The notes beneath the pieces are model-generated. The model did not search any database and was not told the origin of the DNA. It saw nothing but the letters and a program-made list of their open reading frames with translations. The position numbers and the translations under genes are program-made. A stretch of DNA of 64,000 nucleotides from JAIBJN01 sp963842305 (GTDB taxonomy: Bacteria > Actinomycetota > Thermoleophilia > Gaiellales > Gaiellaceae), in NCBI GenBank assembly GCA_963842305.1, contig CAWJFW010000003.1, positions 186,001 to 250,000 on the forward strand, in the 5' to 3' direction. Positions 40,162 to 47,523 of this stretch are shown one piece after another. Numbering within the stretch: the first letter of the stretch is position 1; each line of letters begins with the position of its first letter.

Positions 40162-40185
40162 AGCCTTCGTCCGAGCGGCCGTCGA

Positions 40186-40191
40186 TATCCT
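40186..40191 (+). promoter_or_regulatory. -10 box, leaderless promoter of the ABC exporter
   Basis: TATCCT, 8 nt before GTG 40200. Confidence 0.5.
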
Positions 40192-40199
40192 CGCCCTTC

Positions 40200-41048
40200 G
40201 TGAGCGCGATAACGGTCTCGGACCTGCGGAAGTCCTATGGCGGGCGCGAGGTCCTCCACGGACTGTCCTTCGGCGTCGAGACGGGTGAGGTCTTCGCGTT
40301 GCTCGGCCCGAACGGCGCCGGCAAGACGACCACCGTCGAGATCCTCGAGGGCTACCGCCGCCGCGACGGGGGCGACGTGCAGGTCTTGGGACAGGATCCC
40401 GGTCGCGGCGGCCGCAACTTCAAGGCCCGGATCGGCATCGTCCTCCAGTCCTCGGCCGTCTATCACCTCCTAAGCGTCCGGGAGATCGTGGAGCTCTTCG
40501 CCGGCTACTATCCGCACCCGCGGCCTGCCGACGACGTGATCGAGCTCGTCGGCCTGGTGGAGAAGCGCGAGGCGCGCGTCCGCACGCTTTCGGGAGGACA
40601 GCTGCGCCGGCTCGACCTGGCGCTCGCGCTCGTCGGCGATCCTGAGCTCGTCTTCCTCGACGAGCCAACGACGGGCTTCGACCCGGCCGCTCGCCGACAG
40701 GCCTGGGAGACGATCCGCGGGCTCCGCTCCCTCGGGAAGAGCATCCTCCTGACGACGCACTACATGGAGGAGGCGCAGCGCCTCGCCGACCGCGTGGCGA
40801 TCCTGCGCGACGGGAGGATCGTCGGCACGGGCTCGCCCCGGGAGCTGCTCTCCGGCCATGCTCCCGTGGAGATCCGCTACCGCCGCAACGGAAGCGAGGT
40901 CGTCGTCGCGACCGAGGAGCCGACGCGGGTCTTGCACGAGCTGACGGCGCAGGCGCTCGCGGACGGCGTCGAGCTGGAAGGACTCGAAGTGCACCGACGG
41001 AGCCTCGAGGACGTCTACCTCGAGCTCACCGGCGAGGAGACCGAATGA
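40200..41048 (+). CDS. ABC exporter ATP-binding protein (DrrA/CcmA-like)
   Basis: A 282-residue ATPase of the ABC-2 exporter type. Walker A GPNGAGKTTTVEIL (about residue 38), signature LSGGQLRRLDLALAL, Walker B LVFLDEPTTGFD, H-loop LTTHYMEEAQRLADR, and a DrrA-like C-terminal domain of about 70 residues. It drives the permease encoded by the next gene, which overlaps it by 4 bp. Such pairs export antibiotics, lipids or polymers. The substrate is not evident. Confidence 0.9.
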   Translation: MSAITVSDLRKSYGGREVLHGLSFGVETGEVFALLGPNGAGKTTTVEILEGYRRRDGGDVQVLGQDPGRGGRNFKARIGIVLQSSAVYHLLSVREIVELFAGYYPHPRPADDVIELVGLVEKREARVRTLSGGQLRRLDLALALVGDPELVFLDEPTTGFDPAARRQAWETIRGLRSLGKSILLTTHYMEEAQRLADRVAILRDGRIVGTGSPRELLSGHAPVEIRYRRNGSEVVVATEEPTRVLHELTAQALADGVELEGLEVHRRSLEDVYLELTGEETE

Positions 41049-41800
41049 CCCTCGTCCTCCACGAGCTCCGCGTGCAGCAGCTCCTCTTTTGGCGAAACCG
41101 CGAGGCGGCCTTCTTCAGCTTCGTGTTCCCGATCCTGTTGCTCGTCCTCATCGGCTCGGTCTACGGAGACGATGCGATCGAGGGAGTGAGCGGACCGACC
41201 TACCTCCTGATCGGGCTGCTCGGGTACGGCGTCTCGGCCAACGCCTTCGCCTCGCTTGCGATCACGCTCGTCGTCCGGCGGGAGGCCGGGCTTCTCAAGC
41301 GTGTGCGCGGCACACCCCTCGGGGCCGGGACCCATCTCGTCGCCGTGATCGGCTCCACCGTCGTCGTGATCGTGCTCGAGGTCGTCGCCCAGCTCCTCCT
41401 CGGCGTGTACGTCCTCGGCGCCGACTGGCCTGACGACCCGCTCGCCTTTACGTTCGCCATCCTGCTCGGCGCGGCCGCATTCGCCGCGCTCGGGCTCGCG
41501 GTCACGACCGTCGTCCGAACCGCGGAGGGCTCGTCCGCCGTCGTCAACGCCATCTACCTGCCGATGGCGTTCATCTCCGGAGTCTTCTTCTCGACGGCGG
41601 AGATGCCGGCTTTCCTGGAGGCGATCTCCGAGGTGCTGCCGCTCACGTACTTCTTGGATCTCATCCGCGCCTCCTTCGTGCAAGGCGAAGGGCTCGGGGC
41701 GTCGGCAGTAGCCGTGCTCTCGCTCTGGGGCCTCTTCGGCCTCGTCGTGGCGCTCCGTCGGTTCCGCTGGGAGCCCCGCGAGGGCGTGGCAGAGTCCTAG
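41045..41800 (+). CDS. ABC-2 type exporter permease
   Basis: A 251-residue membrane protein with six predicted helices: FFSFVFPILLLVLIGSVYG, TYLLIGLLGYGVSANAFASL and later AAFAALGLAVTTVV. It carries the ABC-2 signature near residue 170 (AIYLPMAFISGVFFSTAEMPAFLEA). ATG 41045 overlaps the ATPase stop (ATGA). It is the channel of the exporter. The C-terminus RRFRWEPREG is typical. No substrate can be named. Confidence 0.9.
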   Translation: MTLVLHELRVQQLLFWRNREAAFFSFVFPILLLVLIGSVYGDDAIEGVSGPTYLLIGLLGYGVSANAFASLAITLVVRREAGLLKRVRGTPLGAGTHLVAVIGSTVVVIVLEVVAQLLLGVYVLGADWPDDPLAFTFAILLGAAAFAALGLAVTTVVRTAEGSSAVVNAIYLPMAFISGVFFSTAEMPAFLEAISEVLPLTYFLDLIRASFVQGEGLGASAVAVLSLWGLFGLVVALRRFRWEPREGVAES

Positions 41801-41960
41801 CCGGGGCATCCGGCGCCGAGTCCCTTTCGAGGGGATGCACAGGCAGCCACACCGGGCCGACTCGAAGCTGGCGGAGGTCTCGCGGCGGCGGCGGGACCTC
41901 CGATCGATCTCTAGGGCGAAACGGCGCCGCTCGCGCGCTGAAGCCCTGCGCGCACGGTGC

Positions 41961-41966
41961 TACCGT
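41961..41966 (+). promoter_or_regulatory. -10 box of the tRNA-Arg promoter
   Basis: TACCGT, 11 nt before the first base of the tRNA. A CTGAAG element lies 17 nt further upstream as a possible -35. The rest of the 41801-41960 stretch holds nothing I can name. Confidence 0.4.
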
Positions 41967-41977
41967 GACCTCGCTGC

Positions 41978-42049
41978 GCCCCCGTAGCTCAGTGGATAGA
42001 GCAGCGGTTTCCTAAACCGCGCGCGCACGTTCGATTCGTGCCGGGGGCA
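41978..42049 (+). tRNA. tRNA-Arg (anticodon CCT)
   Basis: All arms pair. The acceptor is GCCCCCG with CGGGGGC and discriminator A. The D stem is GCTC/GAGC. The anticodon stem is GCGGT/ACCGC with loop TTCCTAA, so the anticodon is CCT. The T stem is GCACG/CGTGC with loop TTCGATT. No CCA is encoded. The tRNA reads AGG codons. Its 3' half is repeated three times within the next 3.1 kb, which marks it as an integration site. Confidence 0.96.
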
Positions 42050-42053
42050 CTAT

Positions 42054-42260
42054 TTGCGGCTTTCTGCCCCGCAAGGGTGTCACGGGATCGACCGACCTGT
42101 CGAGGGACTGATCGCCCTCTTCTTCGTGCAGCCGGTCACCCAGCCCGAGCAGATGGTGCGCGAGCTCGAATCGGACCTTCAACGTGTGCGCCGTCGTGCC
42201 TGGCGCCGGATCCGGCAGAATGGTGTCGCGGTGGGGCAAATCTCCTCCAGTGCCCAATGA
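42054..42260 (+). CDS. Small hypothetical protein
   Basis: A 68-residue open frame that begins just after the tRNA. The second half (TQPEQMVRELESDLQRVRRR) is a plausible amphipathic helix rich in Arg and Glu. Its stop overlaps the ATG of the next gene by 4 bp (ATGA), the overlap pattern of true genes in this window. The start is uncertain; a GTG nearer residue 25 would give about 43 residues. I recognise no family. A minus-strand frame over the same bases is less convincing. Confidence 0.35.
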   Translation: MRLSAPQGCHGIDRPVEGLIALFFVQPVTQPEQMVRELESDLQRVRRRAWRRIRQNGVAVGQISSSAQ

Positions 42261-43200
42261 CGGAGTCTCGTCGCCCGTCCGTCGAGGTGACCGCCGACGA
42301 GTTCAGCGAGATCTTTCGCAGCGTGAGTTCCTGGGGGCGATGGGGCGAGCGCGATGAGCGTGGGGCGCTGAATCGGCTCGTGCCCGAGCGGATCGCCGCG
42401 GCCGCCAGCCTCGTGCGCGAGGGCACCAGCGTGACGCTGAGCTTGCCATTGAACACCGCGGCCGCAGCGGACAATCCCGTCCCCGCAGTTCACTTCATGA
42501 CCACCGAAGAGCACGACGACAACCGGCCGGGGCCGCTGCGGTTCGCCATGGACTTCGTGGGCGCCGACTACCACCACGACGGCCACACGCACATCGACGC
42601 GCTCTGCCACGTCGCCTACAAGGGGTTTCTCTACAACGGGACGCCCGTGAACGCCGTGACTGCCCGAGGCGCGAAGGCCGAATCGATCGAGGTCCTCAGG
42701 AACGGATTGGTCGGGCGGGGCGTCCTGCTCGACATTCCCCGTCTCCGCGGACTGAGCTGGCTCGAGCCCGGCCAGCACGTCTTCCGCGACGACCTCGAGG
42801 CGGCCGAGCGAGAGCAGGGCGTCACCGTTGGCGAGGGCGACGTGCTCCTGGTACGCACCGGCCACTCCCGCCGTCTCAGCGAGCTGGGCCCTTGGCCTGT
42901 GGCGGACCTCAAGTCGGGGTTGCATCCCACGGCGATGCCTTTCGTCGCCGAACGCGGCGTCGTAGCCTTGGGTGGCGACGGAAACAGTGACACCGCGCCC
43001 AGCAGCACCGAGGGGGTTGACTTCCCGATCCACATCCTGGCGCTCAACGCCATGGGCGTCCACCTGCTCGACTACCTGCAGCTCGAGGACCTCCTAGCCG
43101 CCTGCGAACGGGCGGGACGCTGGGAGTTCCTCTTCGTCACCGCCCCGCTGCGAATCCCCGGGGGAACGGGCTCACCCGTTAACCCCTGGCGATCCTCTAG
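42257..43200 (+). CDS. Cyclase/kynurenine formamidase-family metal hydrolase, frameshifted at the 3' end
   Basis: A hydrolase of about 314 residues of the putative cyclase family (arylformamidase-like). The metal motif is DYHHDGHTHIDALCHVAY (about residue 97); GRGVLLDIPRLRG and VGEGDVLLVRTGHSRRL follow. As written, the frame runs on past TGSPVNP into 200 residues of unlike, arginine-rich sequence. If the run CCCC at 43183-43186 had one more C, the protein would end NPLAIL and stop at 43198-43200, the standard family ending. I take that as the true end. Role: amide or lactone hydrolysis, substrate unknown. It is the gene of the first tRNA-bounded segment. Confidence 0.82.
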
Positions 43201-43385
43201 GGTCGCTCACCATCTTCTCCTCCGGGCGGCTGACGCGCGTGACATCGATCGTCGCAGGCGAGCCCACCGCAGTCCACCGGCTCCTCGGATCAGCCGCGGG
43301 GGCGCGCAACCCCTCCGGGGACTGGCGGTGGCGCGCGGGCAGCCGTTAGCAGACGATCTGCCTGCAAAGCGCGACGTTAGGACGA

Positions 43386-43428
43386 GGCTTCCTAAACCGC
43401 GTGCGACGTTCGATTTGTGCCGGGGGCA
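43386..43428 (+). repeat. Partial copy of the tRNA-Arg 3' half (copy 2)
   Basis: From TTCCTAAACCGCG through the T arm to CGGGGGCA this repeats the 3' half of the tRNA at 41978-42049, with a few changes (one base missing before the T stem, one C to T in the T stem). It lies about 190 bp after the hydrolase stop. The remainder of the 350-bp gap 43201-43550 holds no other feature I can support. Confidence 0.85.
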
Positions 43429-43550
43429 TTCTGCGCGAAGGCTCCCCGACTCAGGCACTCTCGACGCCATCGGTACCCTTTGCACCGTCTGCCACCTGCA
43501 TGGAGACCTAGCGCTCACGGCGGCTGAGGCGCGTCCTGCTCGAGGAGCTC

Positions 43551-44384
43551 ATGATCGGGAGGAAGTCCAAGAAATCACAGGAAGAGCGGTGGCACGACGT
43601 CCTGACGGGCGAAGCCCGGGGGCACGTCTGCTGGAGGCCGTGGATGCGTCGGATCAGCCGGTCGATACCGTCGGATCCCCGCTGCAAGCTGTGCGACACG
43701 CCGTTTGGCCCCCCGGGGAACCTGATGCGGTTCATCGGGTTCGGCCCGTCGCCCCTCAATCGACGTATCTGCAGCGGCTGCATCCGCGCGCTGCAAAGGC
43801 GCCCCGGCGGCGCCGAGGTTGAGCTCTCATTCCTCTTTGCAGACGTCCGCGGCTCGACCGCTCTCGCAGAGCAGACGGGCGCGGCCGAATACTCGCAGCT
43901 GATCGCGAGGTTCTACGGCGTCGCGGCGAAAGCGGTCGATCGATGGGACGGAATCGTCGACAAGTTCGTCGGCGATCAAGCCGTGGCGCTCTTCATCCCC
44001 TGCTTCACTGGCGAGACGCACGCCGAGGCTGCGATCGCGGCTGCGCACGAGCTGCTCGTCGAGACCGGCCATGCCGACGGAAAGCCCTGGATTCCGGTCG
44101 GCGCCGGCGTCCATACCGGGTTCGCCTACGTTGGAGCGATCGGCGAAGGCGACGCGCTGGACTTCACCGCCTTGGGTGACTCCGTCAACACCGCAGCGCG
44201 GCTAGCTGCCTCCGCCGGCATCGGCGAAGTCCTGGTCAGCAGCGCTGCGTCGTCGGCTGCGCAGCTCGACTCCAACGGACTCGAAACTCGAAGGCTGAGC
44301 GTGCGAGGACGCACCGAGGACGTCGAGGCCTGGGTGCTTCCGATCCTGGGCGAGGCCGCGAAAGACGCCGTGGTCGCGCCCTAG
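43551..44384 (+). CDS. Class III adenylate/guanylate cyclase with N-terminal zinc-binding cysteines
   Basis: A 277-residue nucleotidyl cyclase. The N-terminal region has cysteine pairs CKLC (about residue 45) and CSGC (about residue 75) that could hold zinc. The cyclase domain is complete: FLFADVRGSTALAEQ with the first metal aspartate (about residue 98), KFVGDQAVALF with the second, and LGDSVNTAARLA with the transition-state Asn and Arg. It should make cAMP or cGMP. A GAGGAG ribosome site sits 3 nt before ATG 43551. The protein is soluble. It is the only gene between two partial tRNA copies. Confidence 0.85.
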   Translation: MIGRKSKKSQEERWHDVLTGEARGHVCWRPWMRRISRSIPSDPRCKLCDTPFGPPGNLMRFIGFGPSPLNRRICSGCIRALQRRPGGAEVELSFLFADVRGSTALAEQTGAAEYSQLIARFYGVAAKAVDRWDGIVDKFVGDQAVALFIPCFTGETHAEAAIAAAHELLVETGHADGKPWIPVGAGVHTGFAYVGAIGEGDALDFTALGDSVNTAARLAASAGIGEVLVSSAASSAAQLDSNGLETRRLSVRGRTEDVEAWVLPILGEAAKDAVVAP

Positions 44385-44415
44385 GTCGACGAGAGCAAAA
44401 GTCTGCTGGAGCCGC

Positions 44416-44467
44416 GAGCAGCAGTTTCCCTGAACTGCGTGCGCACGTTCGATTCGTGCCGGGGGCA
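44416..44467 (+). repeat. Partial copy of the tRNA-Arg 3' half (copy 3)
   Basis: This copy reaches back to the D-stem 3' strand (GAGCA) and has a changed anticodon arm (GCAGTTTCCCTGAACTGC). From GCGCACGTTCGATTCGTGC to CGGGGGCA it is identical to the tRNA. The following 44468-44708 stretch has no recognised gene; a minus-strand frame of about 65 codons across the repeat looks like chance. Confidence 0.88.
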
Positions 44468-44708
44468 CTCACCGCTTCCTTTGTAGGGGATGAGGTGCCC
44501 GGCGCCCTTGCCCAAGTTCACCCGGATGTTGTCGTCGGCGTGAGCCATCTGCTCGCTCGAGGACCTCAACGCGAATCTCAAGCGCCGTCACGTAACGGAG
44601 CACAGAGCCGGCCGGTGGAGAAGAGGCGGTCTTCGCGATCCTCCGAGAGGAGGATGCCGACGCGAGCCGCGGCCGCGCAGGCTGTCTCCACCTGTAAAGG
44701 AGGACACG

Positions 44709-45092
44709 ATGAAACTGCGCTCCCTCGCCCTGGTCTCCGTCGTTCTGACCCCGTTCATCTTTGCCGGCACGGGGACCACGGCCGCGGCCACGGCGAAGCC
44801 GTCGATCCACTTCACCCCGAACCCGGTGCACGCGGGCGCGGTCGTGCGTGTCCACGGCTCCGCGGGCGGCTGCCCGGTCGGAGACGCCGTGATCGTCCTC
44901 TCGCGCGCCTTTCGGCACAGGCACACCTTCGCCGGCGTCCCCGCAGTGTCCACGAAAGTTCGGCACGACGGCGACTACGCGAAGCGAGTGCGAATCCCGC
45001 TCGAACGCCGCCCAGCCTCCTACAAGGCCACGGCACGCTGCGGCGGCGGCACCTTCGGCGTCGTCACGAGACTGCACGTGTTGCCCGCATAA
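44709..45092 (+). CDS. Small secreted protein, Ig-like/unknown
   Basis: A 127-residue protein with a clear signal peptide (MKLRSLALVSVVLTPFIFAG, cleavage near residues 24-27). The mature part begins PSIHFTPNPVHAGAVVRVHG, a beta-rich start common in bacterial Ig-like domains, and contains two cysteines (GGCPVG and ARCGGG) that may pair outside the cell. A strong AAAGGAGG ribosome site lies 6 nt before ATG 44709. No family is recognised. It is the gene of the third tRNA-bounded segment. Confidence 0.75.
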   Translation: MKLRSLALVSVVLTPFIFAGTGTTAAATAKPSIHFTPNPVHAGAVVRVHGSAGGCPVGDAVIVLSRAFRHRHTFAGVPAVSTKVRHDGDYAKRVRIPLERRPASYKATARCGGGTFGVVTRLHVLPA

Positions 45093-45125
45093 ACCGGTGC
45101 GCACGTTCGATTCGTGCCGAGCGCA
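45090..45125 (+). repeat. Partial copy of the tRNA-Arg 3' half (copy 4, decayed)
   Basis: TAAACCG and the stretch GTGCGCACGTTCGATTCGTG match the tRNA 3' half. The acceptor strand has drifted (CCGAGCGCA instead of CCGGGGGCA). The copy begins inside the stop codon of the secreted protein gene. Confidence 0.75.
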
Positions 45126-45128
45126 TCT

Positions 45129-45165
45129 CGTCGTCGTGTGACGTACGCGTCGTCGTGTGACGTAC
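45129..45165 (+). repeat. Tandem 18-bp direct repeat
   Basis: CGTCGTCGTGTGACGTAC occurs at 45129-45146 and again at 45148-45165 with one base between. It lies between the last tRNA fragment and the lipoprotein gene start at 45186, where a regulator could bind. A TTGACG follows at once. Confidence 0.6.
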
Positions 45166-45185
45166 CTTGACGTCGGAGACATTCG

Positions 45186-45848
45186 ATGGCGAATGCCCAG
45201 GGGACTCGAGGAGTAGGAAGTGTCAGCGCGGCCGCGCTCGTCCTCTGCGGCGCGCTCGCGGGGTGCGGCTCCGAGCCCGCTTCGGAACCAGGCACGCTCG
45301 CCGAAGGCTCAGCGCCGGCCCTCACGGCTTCGCCTGCTGGAGCTATCGGCGGGTGGAGGGTCGCGGTCTCGGTCGAGCCGGCGGTAGTCGGGCCGATCGC
45401 CGTGTCCGTCCGACCGATTCAGCCTGCTCCTACAACTGATGCCCGCCCGTGGGCGCAGCATGCGCTCGTTCTCGAGAACACCGGCGGCCGCCCCATCCAG
45501 TTCGCCGACACGGACACATCGGCGTTCATCGGCCCGGCGGGCCATCGGCGGAGACTGCTCGCCGCCGACGAGACGTGCGGCTACGGGTTCAAGACGCCAA
45601 ACTCGCCGATCGAGGCCGGCGCGTGCTTGCTCGTGCTCAACGCGTTCGAGGTCGAGCCGCACTCCTCGAGGAGCCAGACGATCACGCTGTTCCAGGGACT
45701 GCGCGGCATGGAGCAACTCGTTCCCGGCAGCTACGTCTTCGAGAAGCAGATCCGGTTTCGGCCGGGCCGCCGGACCCCACCGCAGGACTCCGGCCGCACC
45801 GGAGTCCTGCGAGTTGTCTACGAGATCGAGCGACGCGCCTCCCCGTAG
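45186..45848 (+). CDS. Putative lipoprotein, hypothetical
   Basis: A 220-residue protein with a lipoprotein signal: hydrophobic stretch VSAAALVLCGALAG and lipobox LAGC at about residue 27. The mature region is predicted beta-rich (ALVLENTGGRPIQFADTD) and has two further cysteines (ETCGYG and GACLLV). An extracellular, membrane-anchored protein is likely. It resembles domains that bind substrates or cover metal sites but I can name no family. It faces the convergent lipoprotein gene at a 3-bp distance. Confidence 0.65.
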   Translation: MANAQGTRGVGSVSAAALVLCGALAGCGSEPASEPGTLAEGSAPALTASPAGAIGGWRVAVSVEPAVVGPIAVSVRPIQPAPTTDARPWAQHALVLENTGGRPIQFADTDTSAFIGPAGHRRRLLAADETCGYGFKTPNSPIEAGACLLVLNAFEVEPHSSRSQTITLFQGLRGMEQLVPGSYVFEKQIRFRPGRRTPPQDSGRTGVLRVVYEIERRASP

Positions 45849-45851
45849 CGG

Positions 45852-46376
45852 CTAGTAGCCGTAGCCTCCCTGCGTCGAGGTCGAACCGCCCTGGATCGCA
45901 CCGGTGCTCGCGACGTGCCAGGTGAAGTTCGTGCCATCGAAGCTGTCGGAAACCCCGTTCCCGGTGACCATGTCGGGCGCCTTGTCCTCGACGAACGTGT
46001 AGAGCGGCTTCCCGTCGAAGGTCACCTGCTTGGTGCCGTCGGGACGCTCGACAACGCCGAGCTTCGAGCTGACGTCGGACGGACCGGTGGGCTCACTGCC
46101 GCTGGACACGGTCAGCGGCTCCCAGATTGAGGTGCAGCCGTCCATGCACAGGACTTTCCCCCCGGCCTCCTGGTCGGGCGAGTAGAGAGCATCTCCGTGC
46201 GAGTCGACGAGCACGTTGCCGACGCCAGAGACGTCGGCGAGAGCGACGGTCTCGCCGGAAGCCGAGCCCGTCGTTGAGCTGGAGCTCGATGAGTCGCTGC
46301 CTCCGCAGGCGACCAGTGCGAAGACGGAGGCGAGCGCGAGCACCACGAGCGCTGAGTATGTTCGAATGGAAGTCAT
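45852..46376 (-). CDS. Lipoprotein with Yx(FWY)xxD repeats (COG4315 family)
   Basis: A 174-residue lipoprotein. The signal ends in lipobox LVAC (Cys24), followed by a Ser/Thr-rich linker. The mature part has the secreted repeat of this family: DALYSPDQE (about residue 63) and KPLYTFVEDK (about residue 123), with a CMDGCTSIW cysteine pair between. The C-terminus is Gly/Tyr-rich (TQGGYGY). Proteins of this family are anchored outside the cytoplasmic membrane; a link to redox or metal handling is often suggested but is not proven. Confidence 0.82.
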   Translation of the reverse strand: MTSIRTYSALVVLALASVFALVACGGSDSSSSSSTTGSASGETVALADVSGVGNVLVDSHGDALYSPDQEAGGKVLCMDGCTSIWEPLTVSSGSEPTGPSDVSSKLGVVERPDGTKQVTFDGKPLYTFVEDKAPDMVTGNGVSDSFDGTNFTWHVASTGAIQGGSTSTQGGYGY

Positions 46377-46457
46377 ACCCAGGGCTACGGCTCGCCCGGG
46401 ACAAAGGATGTTGCGTCCCGATTAAGCCAGCGCCAGCGCCGCTTGGAGGCCCGAACT

Positions 46458-46590
46458 AGCGAGCGGCTTCGTATGTCTCGATCAGCGACTCAACCGCCTT
46501 TTTTTCAAGATGCTCGGTGACCCAAGGCGGCGACGCTCCGATCCCTTCCGGGGCCTCGAGCCGACAGTGACCGCGTCGCCAGCGGCGCCT
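46458..46590 (-). other. Open stretch in frame after the PfkB stop; possible gene remnant
   Basis: Reading on past the TGA of the kinase in the same frame gives 43 further codons with a helical-looking segment (WVTEHLEKKAVESLIETYEA) before TAG at 46458-46460. There is no start codon of its own. It could be the 3' end of a lost gene or a read-through tail, or chance in high-GC DNA. The rest of the 46377-46590 gap shows nothing else except a T7 run at 46499. Confidence 0.25.
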
Positions 46591-47523
46591 TCACGGGGCG
46601 CGTAGATCGGCTAGGGCGAGCGTCTCGTCAAGGCCGGCGATTCCCTCGACCGCCCCGACGGCGGTCGTCGCCAGGGCGCCTGCGGCGTTCGCGAGTGCGG
46701 CGGAGCGCTCGAGCGGCCAGCCCGCCAGCCGCCCGTAGAGGAAGCCTGCGGCGAAGGCGTCCCCCGCGCCCGTCCCGTCGATGGTCTGAACCTTCGGCGC
46801 CGCCAGAAAGCCTTCGAACCCCTCGCCGGAGACGTAGCAGCCCTCAGGGCCGAGCTTGAGCGCCACCGTGCCCACGCCTCGCTCCCGCAGCCAGGAGGCA
46901 GCGGCGGCCGGCTCCTGCTCACCGGAGACCGCGGCGGCCTCCGCGAAGCTGGGCACAAAGAGATCGACGTGGGGAAGGCTCGGCACGAGACGCTCCCAGC
47001 GGCCGGTGGCGTCCCAGACAGTGTCGAGGCTCGTCATGACGCCGCGGGCTTTCGCCCGCTCGAGGACGGCGGCCGTCGGCAGCCCGTCGAGCTCGGGCAT
47101 GACGAGGGCGCCGGCGAGATGGAGGGCGCGGGCCGAGGAGAACGCTTCCTCGTCGAGCTCCTCCGATCGAAGACGGCCATTGGCGCCGGGGAGATGGAGG
47201 AACGTCCGCTCGCCCGCCGAGTCCACGAGCACGACGCTCGCGGAAGTAGAGGTTGCCGGATCGCGCACGACCCCCGCGTGCTCGACGCCGCGCTCCTCGA
47301 GGAGCTGGAGGGCGAAGTCCCCGAGCGGATCGGCTCCCACCTTTCCGACGACCGCTGCCGAAAGCCCGAACCGGACGAGCACGCTCGCGGTGTTGAGGGC
47401 ACAGCCCCCTCCGTGCATCGAAATCTCGTCCACGAGCTCGAGCTCGCCGCCTGGAGGAAGGCCGTCGACCGGTCGCACGATCACGTCCGCGACGAGGATC
47501 CCCAGGCAGACGACGTCACTCAA
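46591..47523 (-). CDS. PfkB-family sugar kinase
   Basis: A 310-residue ribokinase-like enzyme of full length. N-terminal MSDVVCLGILVADVIVRPVD, the first PfkB signature GGGCALNTASVLVRFGL (about residue 38) and the second DGTGAGDAFAAGFLYG (about residue 250) with the catalytic aspartate are all present. It phosphorylates a sugar or nucleoside. The TTG start overlaps the agmatinase stop, so the two are coupled; a sugar kinase behind agmatinase is unusual. The substrate is not determined by sequence. Confidence 0.86.
   Translation of the reverse strand: MSDVVCLGILVADVIVRPVDGLPPGGELELVDEISMHGGGCALNTASVLVRFGLSAAVVGKVGADPLGDFALQLLEERGVEHAGVVRDPATSTSASVVLVDSAGERTFLHLPGANGRLRSEELDEEAFSSARALHLAGALVMPELDGLPTAAVLERAKARGVMTSLDTVWDATGRWERLVPSLPHVDLFVPSFAEAAAVSGEQEPAAAASWLRERGVGTVALKLGPEGCYVSGEGFEGFLAAPKVQTIDGTGAGDAFAAGFLYGRLAGWPLERSAALANAAGALATTAVGAVEGIAGLDETLALADLRAP

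Noticed and set aside
43201..43822. The 200-residue C-terminal tail of the formamidase-like frame
   Set aside because: Its sequence is unlike the family, and adding one C at 43183-43186 restores the normal end NPLAIL and stop. The tail is out-of-frame reading of intergenic DNA, a tRNA copy and the start of the cyclase gene.
44381..45325. Short minus-strand frames that read through the tRNA fragments (peptides like RHESNVRT, GTNRTCA)
   Set aside because: These peptides come from the antisense of the tRNA-Arg 3' half and are a known type of spurious annotation.
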